Source: Myxococcaceae bacterium (lineage in GTDB: Bacteria > Myxococcota > Myxococcia > Myxococcales > Myxococcaceae). Taken from it: DNA of 64,000 nt. This document shows, in pieces, positions 52,959-61,686 of the stretch. The notes under the pieces were generated by a model. The model made no database searches. It saw only the letters and a program-made list of their open reading frames with translations, and had not been told where the DNA came from. How positions within the stretch are numbered: position 1 is the first letter of the stretch; each line of letters opens with the position of its first letter. Both the position numbers and the translations under genes were made by a program. The DNA is taken from the NCBI GenBank assembly GCA_016793095.1, contig JAEUJQ010000018.1:1-64000 (forward strand). Direction: 5' to 3'.

Positions 52959-53807
52959 ATGACGACGACGAAGACGGCGGTGGTGACGGGTGGCACGTCG
53001 GGGCTGGGTGAGGCGGCGGCGCTCGCGCTCGGTCGCGCTGGCTGGCGGGTGCTGGTGGTGGGCCGGGACGCGGAGCGCGGCGCGAAGGTGGCGGCGCAGG
53101 CGGGGAACGGCAGCGAGTTCGTCCAGGGCGACCTCTTCTCCCTCGACGACGTGCGGCGCCTCGCGTCCGAGCTCGCCCGGCGCGCGCCGGCGCTCGACCT
53201 GCTGGTGAACAACGCGGGGGGCGTCTTCAGCGCTGGCGCACCCACGGTGGACGGGCTGGAGCGCACCTTCGCGCTCAACGTCGCCGCCCCCTTCGTGTTG
53301 ACGAACGAGCTCGTCGAGCCGCTCGCCACCGCACAGGGCCGCGTCGTCAACGTCGTCACGGGCATCATGCACGGCTTCAAGACGACGCTGGAGCAGCTCG
53401 CCGGGCCGAAGGCGTCGGGAGGCATGATGGCGTACGTGCGCACCAAGCTCGCGCTCATCGCGCTCACCCGGCAGCAGCAGCACAGGCTCGGCGCGCGCGG
53501 CATCACCTTCGTGGCGCTGCACCCGGGCATCATTCCCACCACGCGCTTCGGGCACACGATGACGGGCCTCAACCCCTTCACCACGGTCGCGCCCTTCTTC
53601 GCGAAGGTGTTCCGCCTGGGGGTGACCGAAGCCGTGGCAGCCGCGCGCTACGTGAAGGTGGGGACCGAGGCGGTCGAGCCGGGCAGCTACTACTACGAAG
53701 GGGTCGTGCGTCCCGCGCCGGCCCTCGCTGCCGACGAGGCGTTCTCGAGCGCGGTGTGGAGCCTCGTCGAGCAGCAGACCACGCCCGCGCGCCGCGCCGC
53801 CGCGTGA
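52959..53807 (+). CDS. Short-chain dehydrogenase/reductase
   Basis: 282 residues from the ATG at 52959 (GGAG upstream). The NAD(P)-binding motif is TGGTSGLG near residue 11, NNAGG follows near residue 87, and the catalytic pair is Tyr-x3-Lys in YVRTK. The usual Ser of the triad appears as Thr (NVVTGIMHG), which could still support catalysis. It resembles retinol-dehydrogenase-type SDRs. Substrate unknown. Expression is likely under the adjacent LysR regulator. Confidence 0.88.
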   Translation: MTTTKTAVVTGGTSGLGEAAALALGRAGWRVLVVGRDAERGAKVAAQAGNGSEFVQGDLFSLDDVRRLASELARRAPALDLLVNNAGGVFSAGAPTVDGLERTFALNVAAPFVLTNELVEPLATAQGRVVNVVTGIMHGFKTTLEQLAGPKASGGMMAYVRTKLALIALTRQQQHRLGARGITFVALHPGIIPTTRFGHTMTGLNPFTTVAPFFAKVFRLGVTEAVAAARYVKVGTEAVEPGSYYYEGVVRPAPALAADEAFSSAVWSLVEQQTTPARRAAA

Positions 53808-53922
53808 GACCCGGGGAGCTGCGCGCTGGCCGGTCGCCGAGAATCTCCTCGAGCGCCCGGTTCCCCGCTCGCAGGCCGCCGCGCAGCCGTCGAGCGAACT
53901 CCACGCCGGCTGTCCGGTCGCG

Positions 53923-56598
53923 TCACGGGCAGCCCGAGCGGCTCGCCGCGGGGCTCACCACCGAAGCCGGGTCCACCGTGCACGCGCCGAACCCGTTGAG
54001 GCGGATGCGCCCGACCGCACCGCCGCCGCCTCCTCCGCCGTTGTTGTCGTCAATGCCCACCTGCGGCGCCGTGGCGCCGGCGCCACCGTTGCCGCCGTTA
54101 CCACCGTTGTTCCCTGAGCCTCCGCTCGCAGGCGTCGCCGTCGTCAGCGCGCCGTCGTTGCCGAAGTCGCCCGCGTTCCCGTCGTGCCCCTCGCCGCCAC
54201 CACCGCCGTTCGCGGTGAGCCGCGCGGTGCTGCTGAGGGTCATGGAGGCCGCCTCGAGCAGCAGGCCTCCGCCCGAGCCGCCACCGCCACCACCCGACGA
54301 GTTCGACGCGCCCTGCCGGCCGCCGCCGCCAGACACCGACACCACGCCGGAGACCCGCAGCGACGACGCCACCGACACCTGCAGCGCACCGCCGCCCGCG
54401 CCGCCGACGCCGAAGCCCATCGCCCCGCCGCCCCGGCCGCCCGAGCACCCGCCCCGCAGCGGCGCGAGCTCCACCCCGCCCAGCACCGCGCCTGCCGGGC
54501 CCACCGTGCCGCCGTTGTTGTTGCCCTGGCCGCCGGTCGCGCCCGCGGTGCCGAAGCCGCCGCCGCCGCCCCCGCCGCCCCGGTTGTTCGACACGCCGCC
54601 GTTGCCGCCCGTCGCTGGTCCGCACTGTGCTGCCGAGCCGCCCGCGCCCGGTGTGGTGGCCGTCGCGTTCGCCAACACCGGCCCCGCCAGCGTCGCCGTG
54701 TCGAAGACCGCGAAGATGACGGGCCGGCTGCCCTGCACGCGCAGGCTGCCCGCGTCGGGCGCGACGGTGAGGGCGTACATGCCGAGGACGACCGCCTCGG
54801 TACCGCCGTCGCCCTGCGGCACGGTGACGACGTTGGGCTGCGGCTGGCCACACCAGTTGACGAAGGGCGTCGACGCGTCGGGGGACGAGTCGAACACCGC
54901 TGCGCAGTTCAGGGTCACGCTGCCCACGAGGCCTGCCGCCGCCACGGCCGCAGGGTCGAAGTTGCTCGGCGCGTACGGGAACGCCGGCGCCGCGCAGCCG
55001 CCGTCAGCCCGGCAGGCGCCGCCGTCACACGGGGTGTAGACGGCGCTCACGGGGTACGCGCAGCCGCCGTCGCCCTGGCACGTGCCGCTCGCCGTGAAGC
55101 ACGAGGAGGGCGGGCTCGCGCACGAGTACGAGGTGCCCGCGCCGCAGCCGCCATCCGCGAGGCACGTCTCGCCAAAGGTGCACGAGTCGCCGTCGCTGCA
55201 GACCCCGCCGGTGTTCACCGAGAAGAGGCACCCTGCGTCCTGATCGCACGCGCCGCCGGTGAAGCAGGCAGACGGCGGCGTGCACGTGCGCGCCACCGCG
55301 TCGCAGCTCTGCGTCACCGAGCAGGTGTCGTTGGTGGTGCAGAGGTTGCCGTCGTCGCACGGCGAGCCGGCGTCGCGGGCGGGGTATGCGCAGCCGCCGT
55401 CGGCGAGGCACGCTCCGCTGCCGGCGAAGCACGTGTTGGGTGGGCTGGCGCAGGTGAAGGCCGTGCCGGTGCAGCCGCCGTCGGTGAGGCAGGTGTCGGC
55501 CAGCGTGCACGAGTCGGAGTCGTTGCAGCCCATGCCCGCGCTGACGAGGTAGAGGCAGCCGCCGTCGGTCGGGTTGCACATGCCCATCGCCCCGAAGCAC
55601 TGGCCCGGCGGGCTCGCGCACGTCACCGAGGTGCCCACGCAGGCGCCGTTCGCCGCGCAGCGGTCAGTGGTGGTGCAGGCGTTGCCGTCGTTGCAGACCA
55701 CCCCGGCGTCGAGGGGCGCGTAGACGCAGCCCGCGTCACCCATGCACGCGCCGGTCGCCGAGAAGCACGGGCCCGGGGGCGTCGAGCAGGCCGTCGTCGC
55801 GCCGCCGCAGCCCCCGTCCGCGAGGCACGTGTCGGTGCTGGTGCACGGGTTGCCGTCGTCGCAGGTCGTTCCCGCGTCGGCGAACACCGAGACGCAGGCG
55901 CCGTTGGCCGGGTTGCAGGTGCCGGACAACGCGCACTGGCCGGGCTGGCCGCCACACTGCCGCTGGGTGCCCGCGCAGGTGCCGCTGCCGCAGCGGTCCA
56001 TCACCGTGCACAGGTTGCCGTCGTCGCAGGTGAAGCCCTCGCAGGCGGGGGCCGCGCAGTCGGTGAGCCCGTCGCAGTCATTGTCGGCGCGGTCGCCGCA
56101 CAGCTCGGTGGCCGTCGGGTTCACCAGCGGCAGCGAGTCGGAGCAGTCGGGCCCGTCCCTGAACGCCGCGCGGAAGCCGTCGCTGTCGGCGTCGAGGGCG
56201 CGCGTCAGCGGCTTCACCTCGAGCGTGGCCTGCGGCACCTGGCCCTCGACGAACGCCGACTGCACCGGCGCGCTCTCGTCGTTCAAGGTGAGCGCTCCGT
56301 CACAGCCCGAGCGACCCCAGAAGCCACGCGCCGTCAGCGTCACCGCGCCCGAGAGCGCCTCGCTCGAGTACACCGCGACGACGAGCTGGTCCTTCCGTGG
56401 GACAGCCTCCGAGACGACCTCACCGCCGCCCGGGCTCTGCGCCACCACCCGGAAGCAGGTGCTCTTCACCACAGGGTCGACGGTGACGGTCACCTGAATG
56501 GCCGAGCGCGACGGCGGGCAGGCCGCGAACGAGACCGCGACCGCGCCCATGACGGCCTTCGGCGAGAGACTCCAGCGACGCGACGTTTGACGCTCCAC
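53923..56598 (-). CDS. Cys-rich repeat lipoprotein with MopE-like metal-binding motif and Gly-rich tail
   Basis: 891 residues from a GTG with a near-perfect Shine-Dalgarno (TAAGGAGG) just upstream; an ATG at 56550 is an alternative. Signal peptide with lipobox (FAAC). A beta domain is followed by a putative metal-binding motif (DADSDGF, DGPDCSDS, CGDRADNDCDG), then about eight Cys-rich repeats (for example TCDDGNPCTSTDTCLADGGC) and a Gly-rich beta region (about 600-880). The Cys repeats differ in sequence from those in the 740-5575 protein. Surface or secreted; ligand unknown. Confidence 0.77.
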   Translation of the reverse strand: MERQTSRRWSLSPKAVMGAVAVSFAACPPSRSAIQVTVTVDPVVKSTCFRVVAQSPGGGEVVSEAVPRKDQLVVAVYSSEALSGAVTLTARGFWGRSGCDGALTLNDESAPVQSAFVEGQVPQATLEVKPLTRALDADSDGFRAAFRDGPDCSDSLPLVNPTATELCGDRADNDCDGLTDCAAPACEGFTCDDGNLCTVMDRCGSGTCAGTQRQCGGQPGQCALSGTCNPANGACVSVFADAGTTCDDGNPCTSTDTCLADGGCGGATTACSTPPGPCFSATGACMGDAGCVYAPLDAGVVCNDGNACTTTDRCAANGACVGTSVTCASPPGQCFGAMGMCNPTDGGCLYLVSAGMGCNDSDSCTLADTCLTDGGCTGTAFTCASPPNTCFAGSGACLADGGCAYPARDAGSPCDDGNLCTTNDTCSVTQSCDAVARTCTPPSACFTGGACDQDAGCLFSVNTGGVCSDGDSCTFGETCLADGGCGAGTSYSCASPPSSCFTASGTCQGDGGCAYPVSAVYTPCDGGACRADGGCAAPAFPYAPSNFDPAAVAAAGLVGSVTLNCAAVFDSSPDASTPFVNWCGQPQPNVVTVPQGDGGTEAVVLGMYALTVAPDAGSLRVQGSRPVIFAVFDTATLAGPVLANATATTPGAGGSAAQCGPATGGNGGVSNNRGGGGGGGGFGTAGATGGQGNNNGGTVGPAGAVLGGVELAPLRGGCSGGRGGGAMGFGVGGAGGGALQVSVASSLRVSGVVSVSGGGGRQGASNSSGGGGGGSGGGLLLEAASMTLSSTARLTANGGGGGEGHDGNAGDFGNDGALTTATPASGGSGNNGGNGGNGGAGATAPQVGIDDNNGGGGGGGAVGRIRLNGFGACTVDPASVVSPAASRSGCP

Positions 56599-56621
56599 CC
56601 ATGCCTCCTTACGCTGTGAGC

Positions 56622-57401
56622 ATGGTGCTCACGCGACTGGCGGGACTGACCCTCATCGTCGCCGGAATCGGGGCGCAGGCACAGGTTTTCGAAGGCCTCG
56701 ACCTCACCCCGAAGAAGCCGAAGAAGACCTGGGTCTCCGTCAAGTTGACGGAGCCCGTCACCGGCGCCCAGCTCTTCATCGACGGCGAGGCCGCTGGCGA
56801 GCTGCCCGTCGTGGAGAAGGTGGTGAAGGCCGGGGAGCACACGCTGAAGATCGAGCGCCCCGGCTTCGCGACCCTCGAGGAGAAGGTGACCGTCGTCGCG
56901 GGGAAGAAGAACGAGCTGAGCTACACGCTCGTGGCCACCGGCGGCGTCATCACCATCGAGGGCACGAACGACGAGGTGAGCTGCTCCATCGACGGCGCCG
57001 CGCCCGAGCCCCTGCCGCTGACGAAGGTGCTGCTCCCGGGCCCGCACGTGCTGCTGGTCCGCGCTGGCGGCTTCAAGGACGAGCAGCGCACCATCGAGGT
57101 GAAGGCCGGCGTCGACGCGAAGGAGGCCTTTACCCTCGTCGCCTCGGCCGATCGCCCGACTGCGGTGAGCCTCGAGCCCGAGCCCGACAACGACCTCGAG
57201 GCCGAGCTCGGGACGAAGAAGACCGCCGCGTCGTCGCCCTCCCTCTTCAGCCGCTGGTACGTCTGGGCCGGCATCGGCGCTGTGGTGGCGGCGGGCGTGG
57301 TGACGGCGGTGGCAGTCACGCAGGCGCCCAGACCAACGGTGGACCCGTCGGTCGTCTGCGGGGGCATGTGTGACGCCACCATCGGCTGGCCCCCGCGCTG
57401 A
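56622..57401 (+). CDS. PEGA-domain protein with C-terminal membrane helix
   Basis: 259 residues from the ATG at 56622, preferred over one at 56601 because it starts the signal peptide directly (MVLTRLAGLTLIVAGIGAQAQ). Two PEGA-type repeats follow: TGAQLFIDGEAAGELP with AGEHTLKIERPGF, and VSCSIDGAAPEPLPL with PGPHVLLVRAGGF. A membrane helix near 217-240 precedes a short Cys-containing tail. PEGA domains are thought to mediate binding at the envelope. The start codons of this and the divergent Cys-rich gene are only 23 bp apart. Confidence 0.78.
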   Translation: MVLTRLAGLTLIVAGIGAQAQVFEGLDLTPKKPKKTWVSVKLTEPVTGAQLFIDGEAAGELPVVEKVVKAGEHTLKIERPGFATLEEKVTVVAGKKNELSYTLVATGGVITIEGTNDEVSCSIDGAAPEPLPLTKVLLPGPHVLLVRAGGFKDEQRTIEVKAGVDAKEAFTLVASADRPTAVSLEPEPDNDLEAELGTKKTAASSPSLFSRWYVWAGIGAVVAAGVVTAVAVTQAPRPTVDPSVVCGGMCDATIGWPPR

Positions 57402-57441
57402 GGCGCTTCGCCGGCGGCGCGTGCTCTGCTACGACGCACCC

Positions 57442-57768
57442 ATGCGCGCGCTCCTCCTCGGTGTCCTGGCCGTCGTCGCCTCGGGCTGCATCCGGACACC
57501 CATCGCGATGCTGACCTCGACGAGGCCGCTCGCGCCCGGCGGCTACACGGAGCTGGGGCCCGTCGAAGAGACCGACTGCCTCTGGTACCTCTTCGGAGCG
57601 CTCCCCATCTCGAGCGGCAACAACTTCCAGGACGCCATCAAGGACGCGATCCGCCAGCGCAGCGGCGACGCCCTCATCCAGGTGACGGCCGAGACGTACT
57701 ACCAGAACTTCCTCGTGGTGGCCCGGTACTGCACCATCGTGCAGGGCATCGCCGTGAAGAGTCGGTGA
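57442..57768 (+). CDS. Small lipoprotein of unknown function
   Basis: 108 residues. Signal peptide with lipobox VASGC (Cys16). The mature part has a compact alpha/beta pattern (CLWYLFGALPISSGNNFQDA, then IKDAIRQRSGDALIQVTAET) similar in layout to small TRL-like lipoproteins, but the family cannot be fixed. It lies 40 bp after the PEGA gene and may share its transcript; 116 bp separate it from recA. Confidence 0.72.
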   Translation: MRALLLGVLAVVASGCIRTPIAMLTSTRPLAPGGYTELGPVEETDCLWYLFGALPISSGNNFQDAIKDAIRQRSGDALIQVTAETYYQNFLVVARYCTIVQGIAVKSR

Positions 57769-57841
57769 CGGTAACTGCCTGGAATGACTCGATTCCTGAG
57801 GGAATGTCAGACCACTGGTCTATGACGGCCCAGGTCTGATA

Positions 57842-57858
57842 CGAAACAGGTGTTCAGG
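57842..57858 (+). promoter_or_regulatory. Candidate LexA (SOS) box upstream of recA
   Basis: The 17 bases match 15 positions of the Myxococcus LexA motif as I remember it (CTRHAMRYBYGTTCAGS), including the whole GTTCAGG half. It ends 26 bases before the recA ATG, where repressor would block transcription. A separate dyad, AGACC-ACT-GGTCT, lies at 57809-57821. Confidence 0.6.
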
Positions 57859-57884
57859 TTCCACCCGCGGGAGGGCAACAGGTC

Positions 57885-58964
57885 ATGGCGATGAATCCGG
57901 AGAAGGAAAAGGCAATCGAGCTCGCGCTGCAGGCGGTCGAGCGGCAGTTCGGCAAGGGCAGCATCATGCGCCTGGGCAACGACGAGCCCATGGCGAAGGA
58001 CATCACGACGATCCCCACGGGCTCGGTGTCGCTCGACATCGCGCTGGGCGTCGGCGGCGTGCCGCGCGGGCGCATCGTCGAAATCTACGGGCCGGAGTCC
58101 TCGGGTAAGACGACGCTCTGCCTCCACATCGTGGCCGAGGCGCAGAAGCGCGGCGGCGTCTGCGGCTACATCGACGCCGAGCACGCGATGGACATCGGCT
58201 ACGCGCGCAAGCTGGGCGTGCGCACCGACGACCTGCTCCTCTCGCAGCCCGACACCGGTGAGCAGGCGCTCGAGATCGCCGAGATGCTGGTGCGGTCCGG
58301 CGCCATCGACGTGCTCGTCATCGACTCCGTGGCGGCCCTCGTCCCCAAGGCCGAGCTCGAGGGCGAGATGGGCGACGCGCACATGGGCGTGCAGGCGCGC
58401 CTCATGAGCCAGGCCCTGCGCAAGCTGACCGGCACCGTGGCGAAGAGCCAGACGTGCCTCATCTTCATCAACCAGATCCGCATGAAGATCGGCGTCATGT
58501 TCGGCAACCCCGAGACGACGACCGGCGGTAACGCGCTCAAGTTCTACGCCTCGCAGCGCCTCGACATCCGCCGCATCGGCGCCATCAAGAACGGCGAAGC
58601 GGTGGTGGGCAGCCGCACCCGCGTGAAGGTGGTGAAGAACAAGGTGGCGCCTCCCTTCAAGGAGGTCGAGTTCGACATCATGTACGGCACCGGCATCTCG
58701 CGCGAAGGCGACCTCGTCGACCTCGCCAGCGAGTCGGGCATCATCGAGAAGTCGGGGTCGTGGTTCTCGTTCAAGGGCGAGCGCATCGGCCAGGGCCGCG
58801 AGAACGCGAAGGACTACCTGAGGGAGCACGCCGACGTGATGGCCGACATCGAGCGGCAGGTGCTCGAGAAGCACGGCGTGAAGGCGAGCGCGCCGGTGGT
58901 GCAGGCGGTGCCGGACCCGGACGAGGTCGAAGAGAAGCGGCCGCGCGTCAAGGCCGTCAAGTAG
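57885..58964 (+). CDS. recA: Recombinase A
   Basis: 359 residues, full length. Walker A is GPESSGKT (69-76); the central block ([20 protein letters not shown]), the L2-loop region ([19 protein letters not shown]) and the C-terminal [18 protein letters not shown] are all conserved. The N-terminus ([20 protein letters not shown]) and the whole sequence are closest in my memory to myxococcal RecA. It performs strand exchange in recombination and activates LexA self-cleavage. A GGGAGGG ribosome site lies about ten bases before the ATG, and a candidate LexA box lies upstream. Confidence 0.98.
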   Translation: MAMNPEKEKAIELALQAVERQFGKGSIMRLGNDEPMAKDITTIPTGSVSLDIALGVGGVPRGRIVEIYGPESSGKTTLCLHIVAEAQKRGGVCGYIDAEHAMDIGYARKLGVRTDDLLLSQPDTGEQALEIAEMLVRSGAIDVLVIDSVAALVPKAELEGEMGDAHMGVQARLMSQALRKLTGTVAKSQTCLIFINQIRMKIGVMFGNPETTTGGNALKFYASQRLDIRRIGAIKNGEAVVGSRTRVKVVKNKVAPPFKEVEFDIMYGTGISREGDLVDLASESGIIEKSGSWFSFKGERIGQGRENAKDYLREHADVMADIERQVLEKHGVKASAPVVQAVPDPDEVEEKRPRVKAVK

Positions 58965-59007
58965 GCGCTGGGCTGCGAGGAGGCGGGGTGGTGCGGGCCT
59001 CCTCGGC

Positions 59008-59646
59008 TCAGCGCCCGGCCCCGGCCTTCCGCTGACGCAGCAACAGCGCGAGCGCCACCAGCAGCGGAGCACCGGGGCCGGCCGCGCAGCCCACGGGCGG
59101 GAGCGGCTCGTCCACCGGCGCCGTCGTCGGGTCGAGGCACACCGGCTGCGACCGCGGTCCGGCGTTCGCGTTCTCGTCGACCAGCCGCACCGAGAAACAG
59201 AAGCGCGGAGTCGCCTCGCGATCGACCAGGGCCGGGAGTCCCAGGGCCGGAAGCAGGAAGGAGGCGGGCTTCCCGAAGGTGTCACTGAGCCCCCAGGTGC
59301 GCTTCACCGGCGCCTGGGCCAGCGCCGCTTCGTCGGCAGCGACGAAGATCTGCGCGCGCAGGTTCCCCAGCGAGGTGACGTCGTCCGTTCCGTCGAGGTC
59401 GAAGGCCAGGGCGTCGACCGGCTCGCAGCTGGCGATGGGGCCGACGACCGGGGCCTGGTTGCGTGGCGCGAGTCGCAGCCTGACGTTGCTGATGGTGGGC
59501 GCACCAGGCGCGACCCCGTCTGTGGACGCCACCATCACCGGCGTGTCGGCTGACGCGCTACCTGGCCCCGCCAGCTGGCTGCACGCGAGGGCCGCTTCGG
59601 CGACGAGGGTGACTGTCAGGGTGACGCAGAGGAGGGAGGAGCGCAT
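59008..59646 (-). CDS. Exported protein with MYXO-CTERM tail
   Basis: 212 residues from the ATG at 59646; an earlier in-frame start adds ten polar residues. Signal peptide ([17 protein letters not shown]), a beta-rich domain ([46 protein letters not shown]), then a sorting tail: Gly-Cys ([10 protein letters not shown]), a hydrophobic stretch (LLVALALLL) and basic residues (RQRKAGAGR). Such tails direct proteins to the myxobacterial cell surface through cleavage near the Cys. The function of the body is unknown. The leader region is unusually structured. Confidence 0.8.
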   Translation of the reverse strand: MRSSLLCVTLTVTLVAEAALACSQLAGPGSASADTPVMVASTDGVAPGAPTISNVRLRLAPRNQAPVVGPIASCEPVDALAFDLDGTDDVTSLGNLRAQIFVAADEAALAQAPVKRTWGLSDTFGKPASFLLPALGLPALVDREATPRFCFSVRLVDENANAGPRSQPVCLDPTTAPVDEPLPPVGCAAGPGAPLLVALALLLRQRKAGAGR

Positions 59647-59647
59647 G

Positions 59648-59844
59648 GGGCGGGGTGATTCACCGCCCGTGCCCACCGGGCTTCACGAAGTGACGCCCGG
59701 TTCGTGTTCCGGCTCCTCTCGCGCGCCACGGAATCCTGAGACGCGCACCTGGACGCACGTCTCAGGGCGCCCTCGCGACCTCGACGGGTCGCGTGACAGC
59801 GGGGACGCGCCTGTCAGCGGCCGGCTCGGCGCGCCGACGAGCCG
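59648..59844. other. Array of six GC-rich stem-loops
   Basis: Six inverted repeats follow one another: GGGCGG/CCGCCC (59648-59668), ACCGGGC/GCCCGGT (59675-59701), CCTGAGACG/CGTCTCAGG (59735-59766), CGCGACC/GGTCGCG (59774-59793), TGACAG/CTGTCA (59794-59816) and CGGCTCG/CGAGCCG (59822-59844). All arms are perfect. The region lies between the PilZ gene and the MYXO-CTERM gene, both on the minus strand, and the first hairpin sits right at the MYXO-CTERM start codon. It could be a structured leader, a terminator group or a small RNA. Confidence 0.5.
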
Positions 59845-59863
59845 TTGCTTCCGGGTGACCCGC

Positions 59864-60247
59864 TCAGTCGGCGACACCGTCGAGCCACTTCGCCAGCGCG
59901 AGCTCGGTCTTCGTGTCGAGCTCGGCGAACCTCACCTGCACGTGGCGCAGGGAGGTGCGGGCCGCCCGTACGGAGCTCACGGTACCCGGCAGCGAGAGCA
60001 CGGCGCGCCCAGGCTTCAGCTCCACGGTGACGGTGTCATTCGCCGGGCGTCGCGAGAGCGTGAACGACGCGCCGCCGAGGCCGAGGTCGCCGGACACCAC
60101 CTCGTGGGTGTCGTCGAAGCGCACGGTGAAGCTCGCGGGCTTGCGCAGCGACTCGCGGCGATCTCCCTGCCTGCGCTCCTTCTTCCGGTCCAGCGGCTCG
60201 GGCACGGCAGGGTTGGTGCGGCGGTCGCGGCGGCGGCGCTCAGGCAT
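59864..60247 (-). CDS. PilZ domain protein
   Basis: 127 residues from the ATG at 60247. A very basic N-terminus (MPERRRRDRRTNP, KKERRQGDRRES) leads to a PilZ-like beta barrel: RRESLRKPASFTVRF, a second motif DLGLGGASF (usual D/N-x-S-x2-G, here without the Ser) and KPGRAVLSLPGTV. PilZ domains of this type often bind cyclic di-GMP through the RxxxR element; RRESLR fits only partly, so ligand binding is uncertain. Confidence 0.75.
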   Translation of the reverse strand: MPERRRRDRRTNPAVPEPLDRKKERRQGDRRESLRKPASFTVRFDDTHEVVSGDLGLGGASFTLSRRPANDTVTVELKPGRAVLSLPGTVSSVRAARTSLRHVQVRFAELDTKTELALAKWLDGVAD

Positions 60248-60390
60248 GGCGAGCGCAGGGTGCCACGAGTCGGCGCGGACCGGAACGAAGCCAGCGCGGC
60301 GCACGACAGACGCCCTCTTGATTGCCGTCCACGTTTGGACGGGATGAGGTTCGTCCATACACGTGAGCTGAGGACCCTCGGAGGTGATCG

Positions 60391-61686
60391 GTGGCGACGA
60401 CCATCGTCTTTTCCACGACGCTCACGGCGCACGACGCGCCCCCCGCCGAGTTCGCCGCGATCTGGGCCCGGAAGGCGGGCGCGGTCTTGCGGCTGGTGCA
60501 CGTCTGCGAAGATGCCCGGGCGCCCGCAGTGCTGGGGACGAGTGAGGAGGGGCTGCTGGGTGACGTCCGCGCTCGGCTCGAGGCAGAGGCGGGGCGGCTT
60601 CGAACGCTCACCGAAGCCGACGTGCAGCCGTACCTTGCAGCGGGTACGCCCGTTCCCGCGCTCGCTGAGGTCGCCGAGCTCGAGCAGGCCGAGCTGGTCT
60701 TCCTGGGTGATGTCCGCCGCGCCGGAGGCCTCCTCGACTCCACCGCGGCCCGCGCCAGCCGGGCACTTCCGGCGCCGGTGGTGGTCTTGCGGGCGCACCA
60801 GCGCCTCACTGCCTGGCTCAACGGCTCGAGGCCGTTGCGGGTCCTCGTCGGCATCGACCTGGGACTCGCGTCCGACGCCGCGCGCGCGTGGACCGCGCGG
60901 CTCACGCAACTGGGCCCCTGCGAGGTTCACCTCGTTCACGTTTGCGAGCCCGCTGCGGTCCATGAGCGGCTCCACCTGCCACCGCCCTCCGACGAGCGCT
61001 CGCTCAGCGACGAGGCCCGGCTGGCCCTCGAGCGGGAGCTCGACCGGCGCAGCCCGGTGCCGGCCGGCTGGAGCCGTCGCGTCCTCGCCACGGTCGAAGG
61101 CGGGGAGACCGCCCTCGTCCGCCTGGCTCACCTCGAAGACGTCGACCTTGTCGTCGTCGGCCAGCGCCAGCGGTCGTGGCTCGACCGGCTGTGGACCGGG
61201 TCGGTGAGCGCCGGGCTCGTGAGCGACTGCCCGGTCAGTGTCGCGACGATTCCGTGCGGGCGCGTCGCCGACGCCCCAGTCACCCGCGCTCCGACCGTCA
61301 TCTTGACCGCCGTGGACTTCTCGCCCGCCGCGACCGAGGCGCTGCGCCAGTCCAGCGGTCTGGTGCCTCCCGGTGGCGCTCTCCACCTCGTCCATGTGCT
61401 CCCGCCAACCATGAGCCCCGACGCCGCGGTGCACGTGCGCGCTGAGGCCTGGCGACGCTTGACGGCGCTCCCGTTCGACGCGGCAGGTGGGCGAACCGTG
61501 CACCACCACCTCCTCGAAGGTGACGCCGCGGCGCAGGTGCTGGCCCTCGCGGCGCGGTGTGGGGCCGAGCTCGTCGTGCTCGGCACCTCGCAACAAGGGC
61601 TCGCAGGTCTGCTGGGCTCGGTGTCACGAAAGGTCTCCGAGCAGTCGCGCGTGCCGGTGCTGCTCGTGCCGGCGGCGTCGCCATGA
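60391..61686 (+). CDS. Triple universal stress protein (USP) domain protein
   Basis: 431 residues from a GTG preceded by GGAGGTGATC, an extended match to the 16S rRNA 3' end. Three USP-type domains in tandem: about 1-140, 147-285 (VLVGIDLGLASDAARAWTAR) and 300-431 (VILTAVDFSPAATEAL). The third has a good nucleotide-binding motif (GTSQQGLAGLLGSVSRKV); the second has a partial one (GQRQRSWLDRLWTGSVS); the first lacks it. Tandem USPs with one functional ATP site are common. It is coupled by ATGA to the antiporter gene, suggesting it regulates ion transport. Confidence 0.85.
   Translation: MATTIVFSTTLTAHDAPPAEFAAIWARKAGAVLRLVHVCEDARAPAVLGTSEEGLLGDVRARLEAEAGRLRTLTEADVQPYLAAGTPVPALAEVAELEQAELVFLGDVRRAGGLLDSTAARASRALPAPVVVLRAHQRLTAWLNGSRPLRVLVGIDLGLASDAARAWTARLTQLGPCEVHLVHVCEPAAVHERLHLPPPSDERSLSDEARLALERELDRRSPVPAGWSRRVLATVEGGETALVRLAHLEDVDLVVVGQRQRSWLDRLWTGSVSAGLVSDCPVSVATIPCGRVADAPVTRAPTVILTAVDFSPAATEALRQSSGLVPPGGALHLVHVLPPTMSPDAAVHVRAEAWRRLTALPFDAAGGRTVHHHLLEGDAAAQVLALAARCGAELVVLGTSQQGLAGLLGSVSRKVSEQSRVPVLLVPAASP

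Noticed and set aside
57807-59285. Minus-strand open frame opposite recA
   Set aside because: Shadow of a strongly conserved gene.
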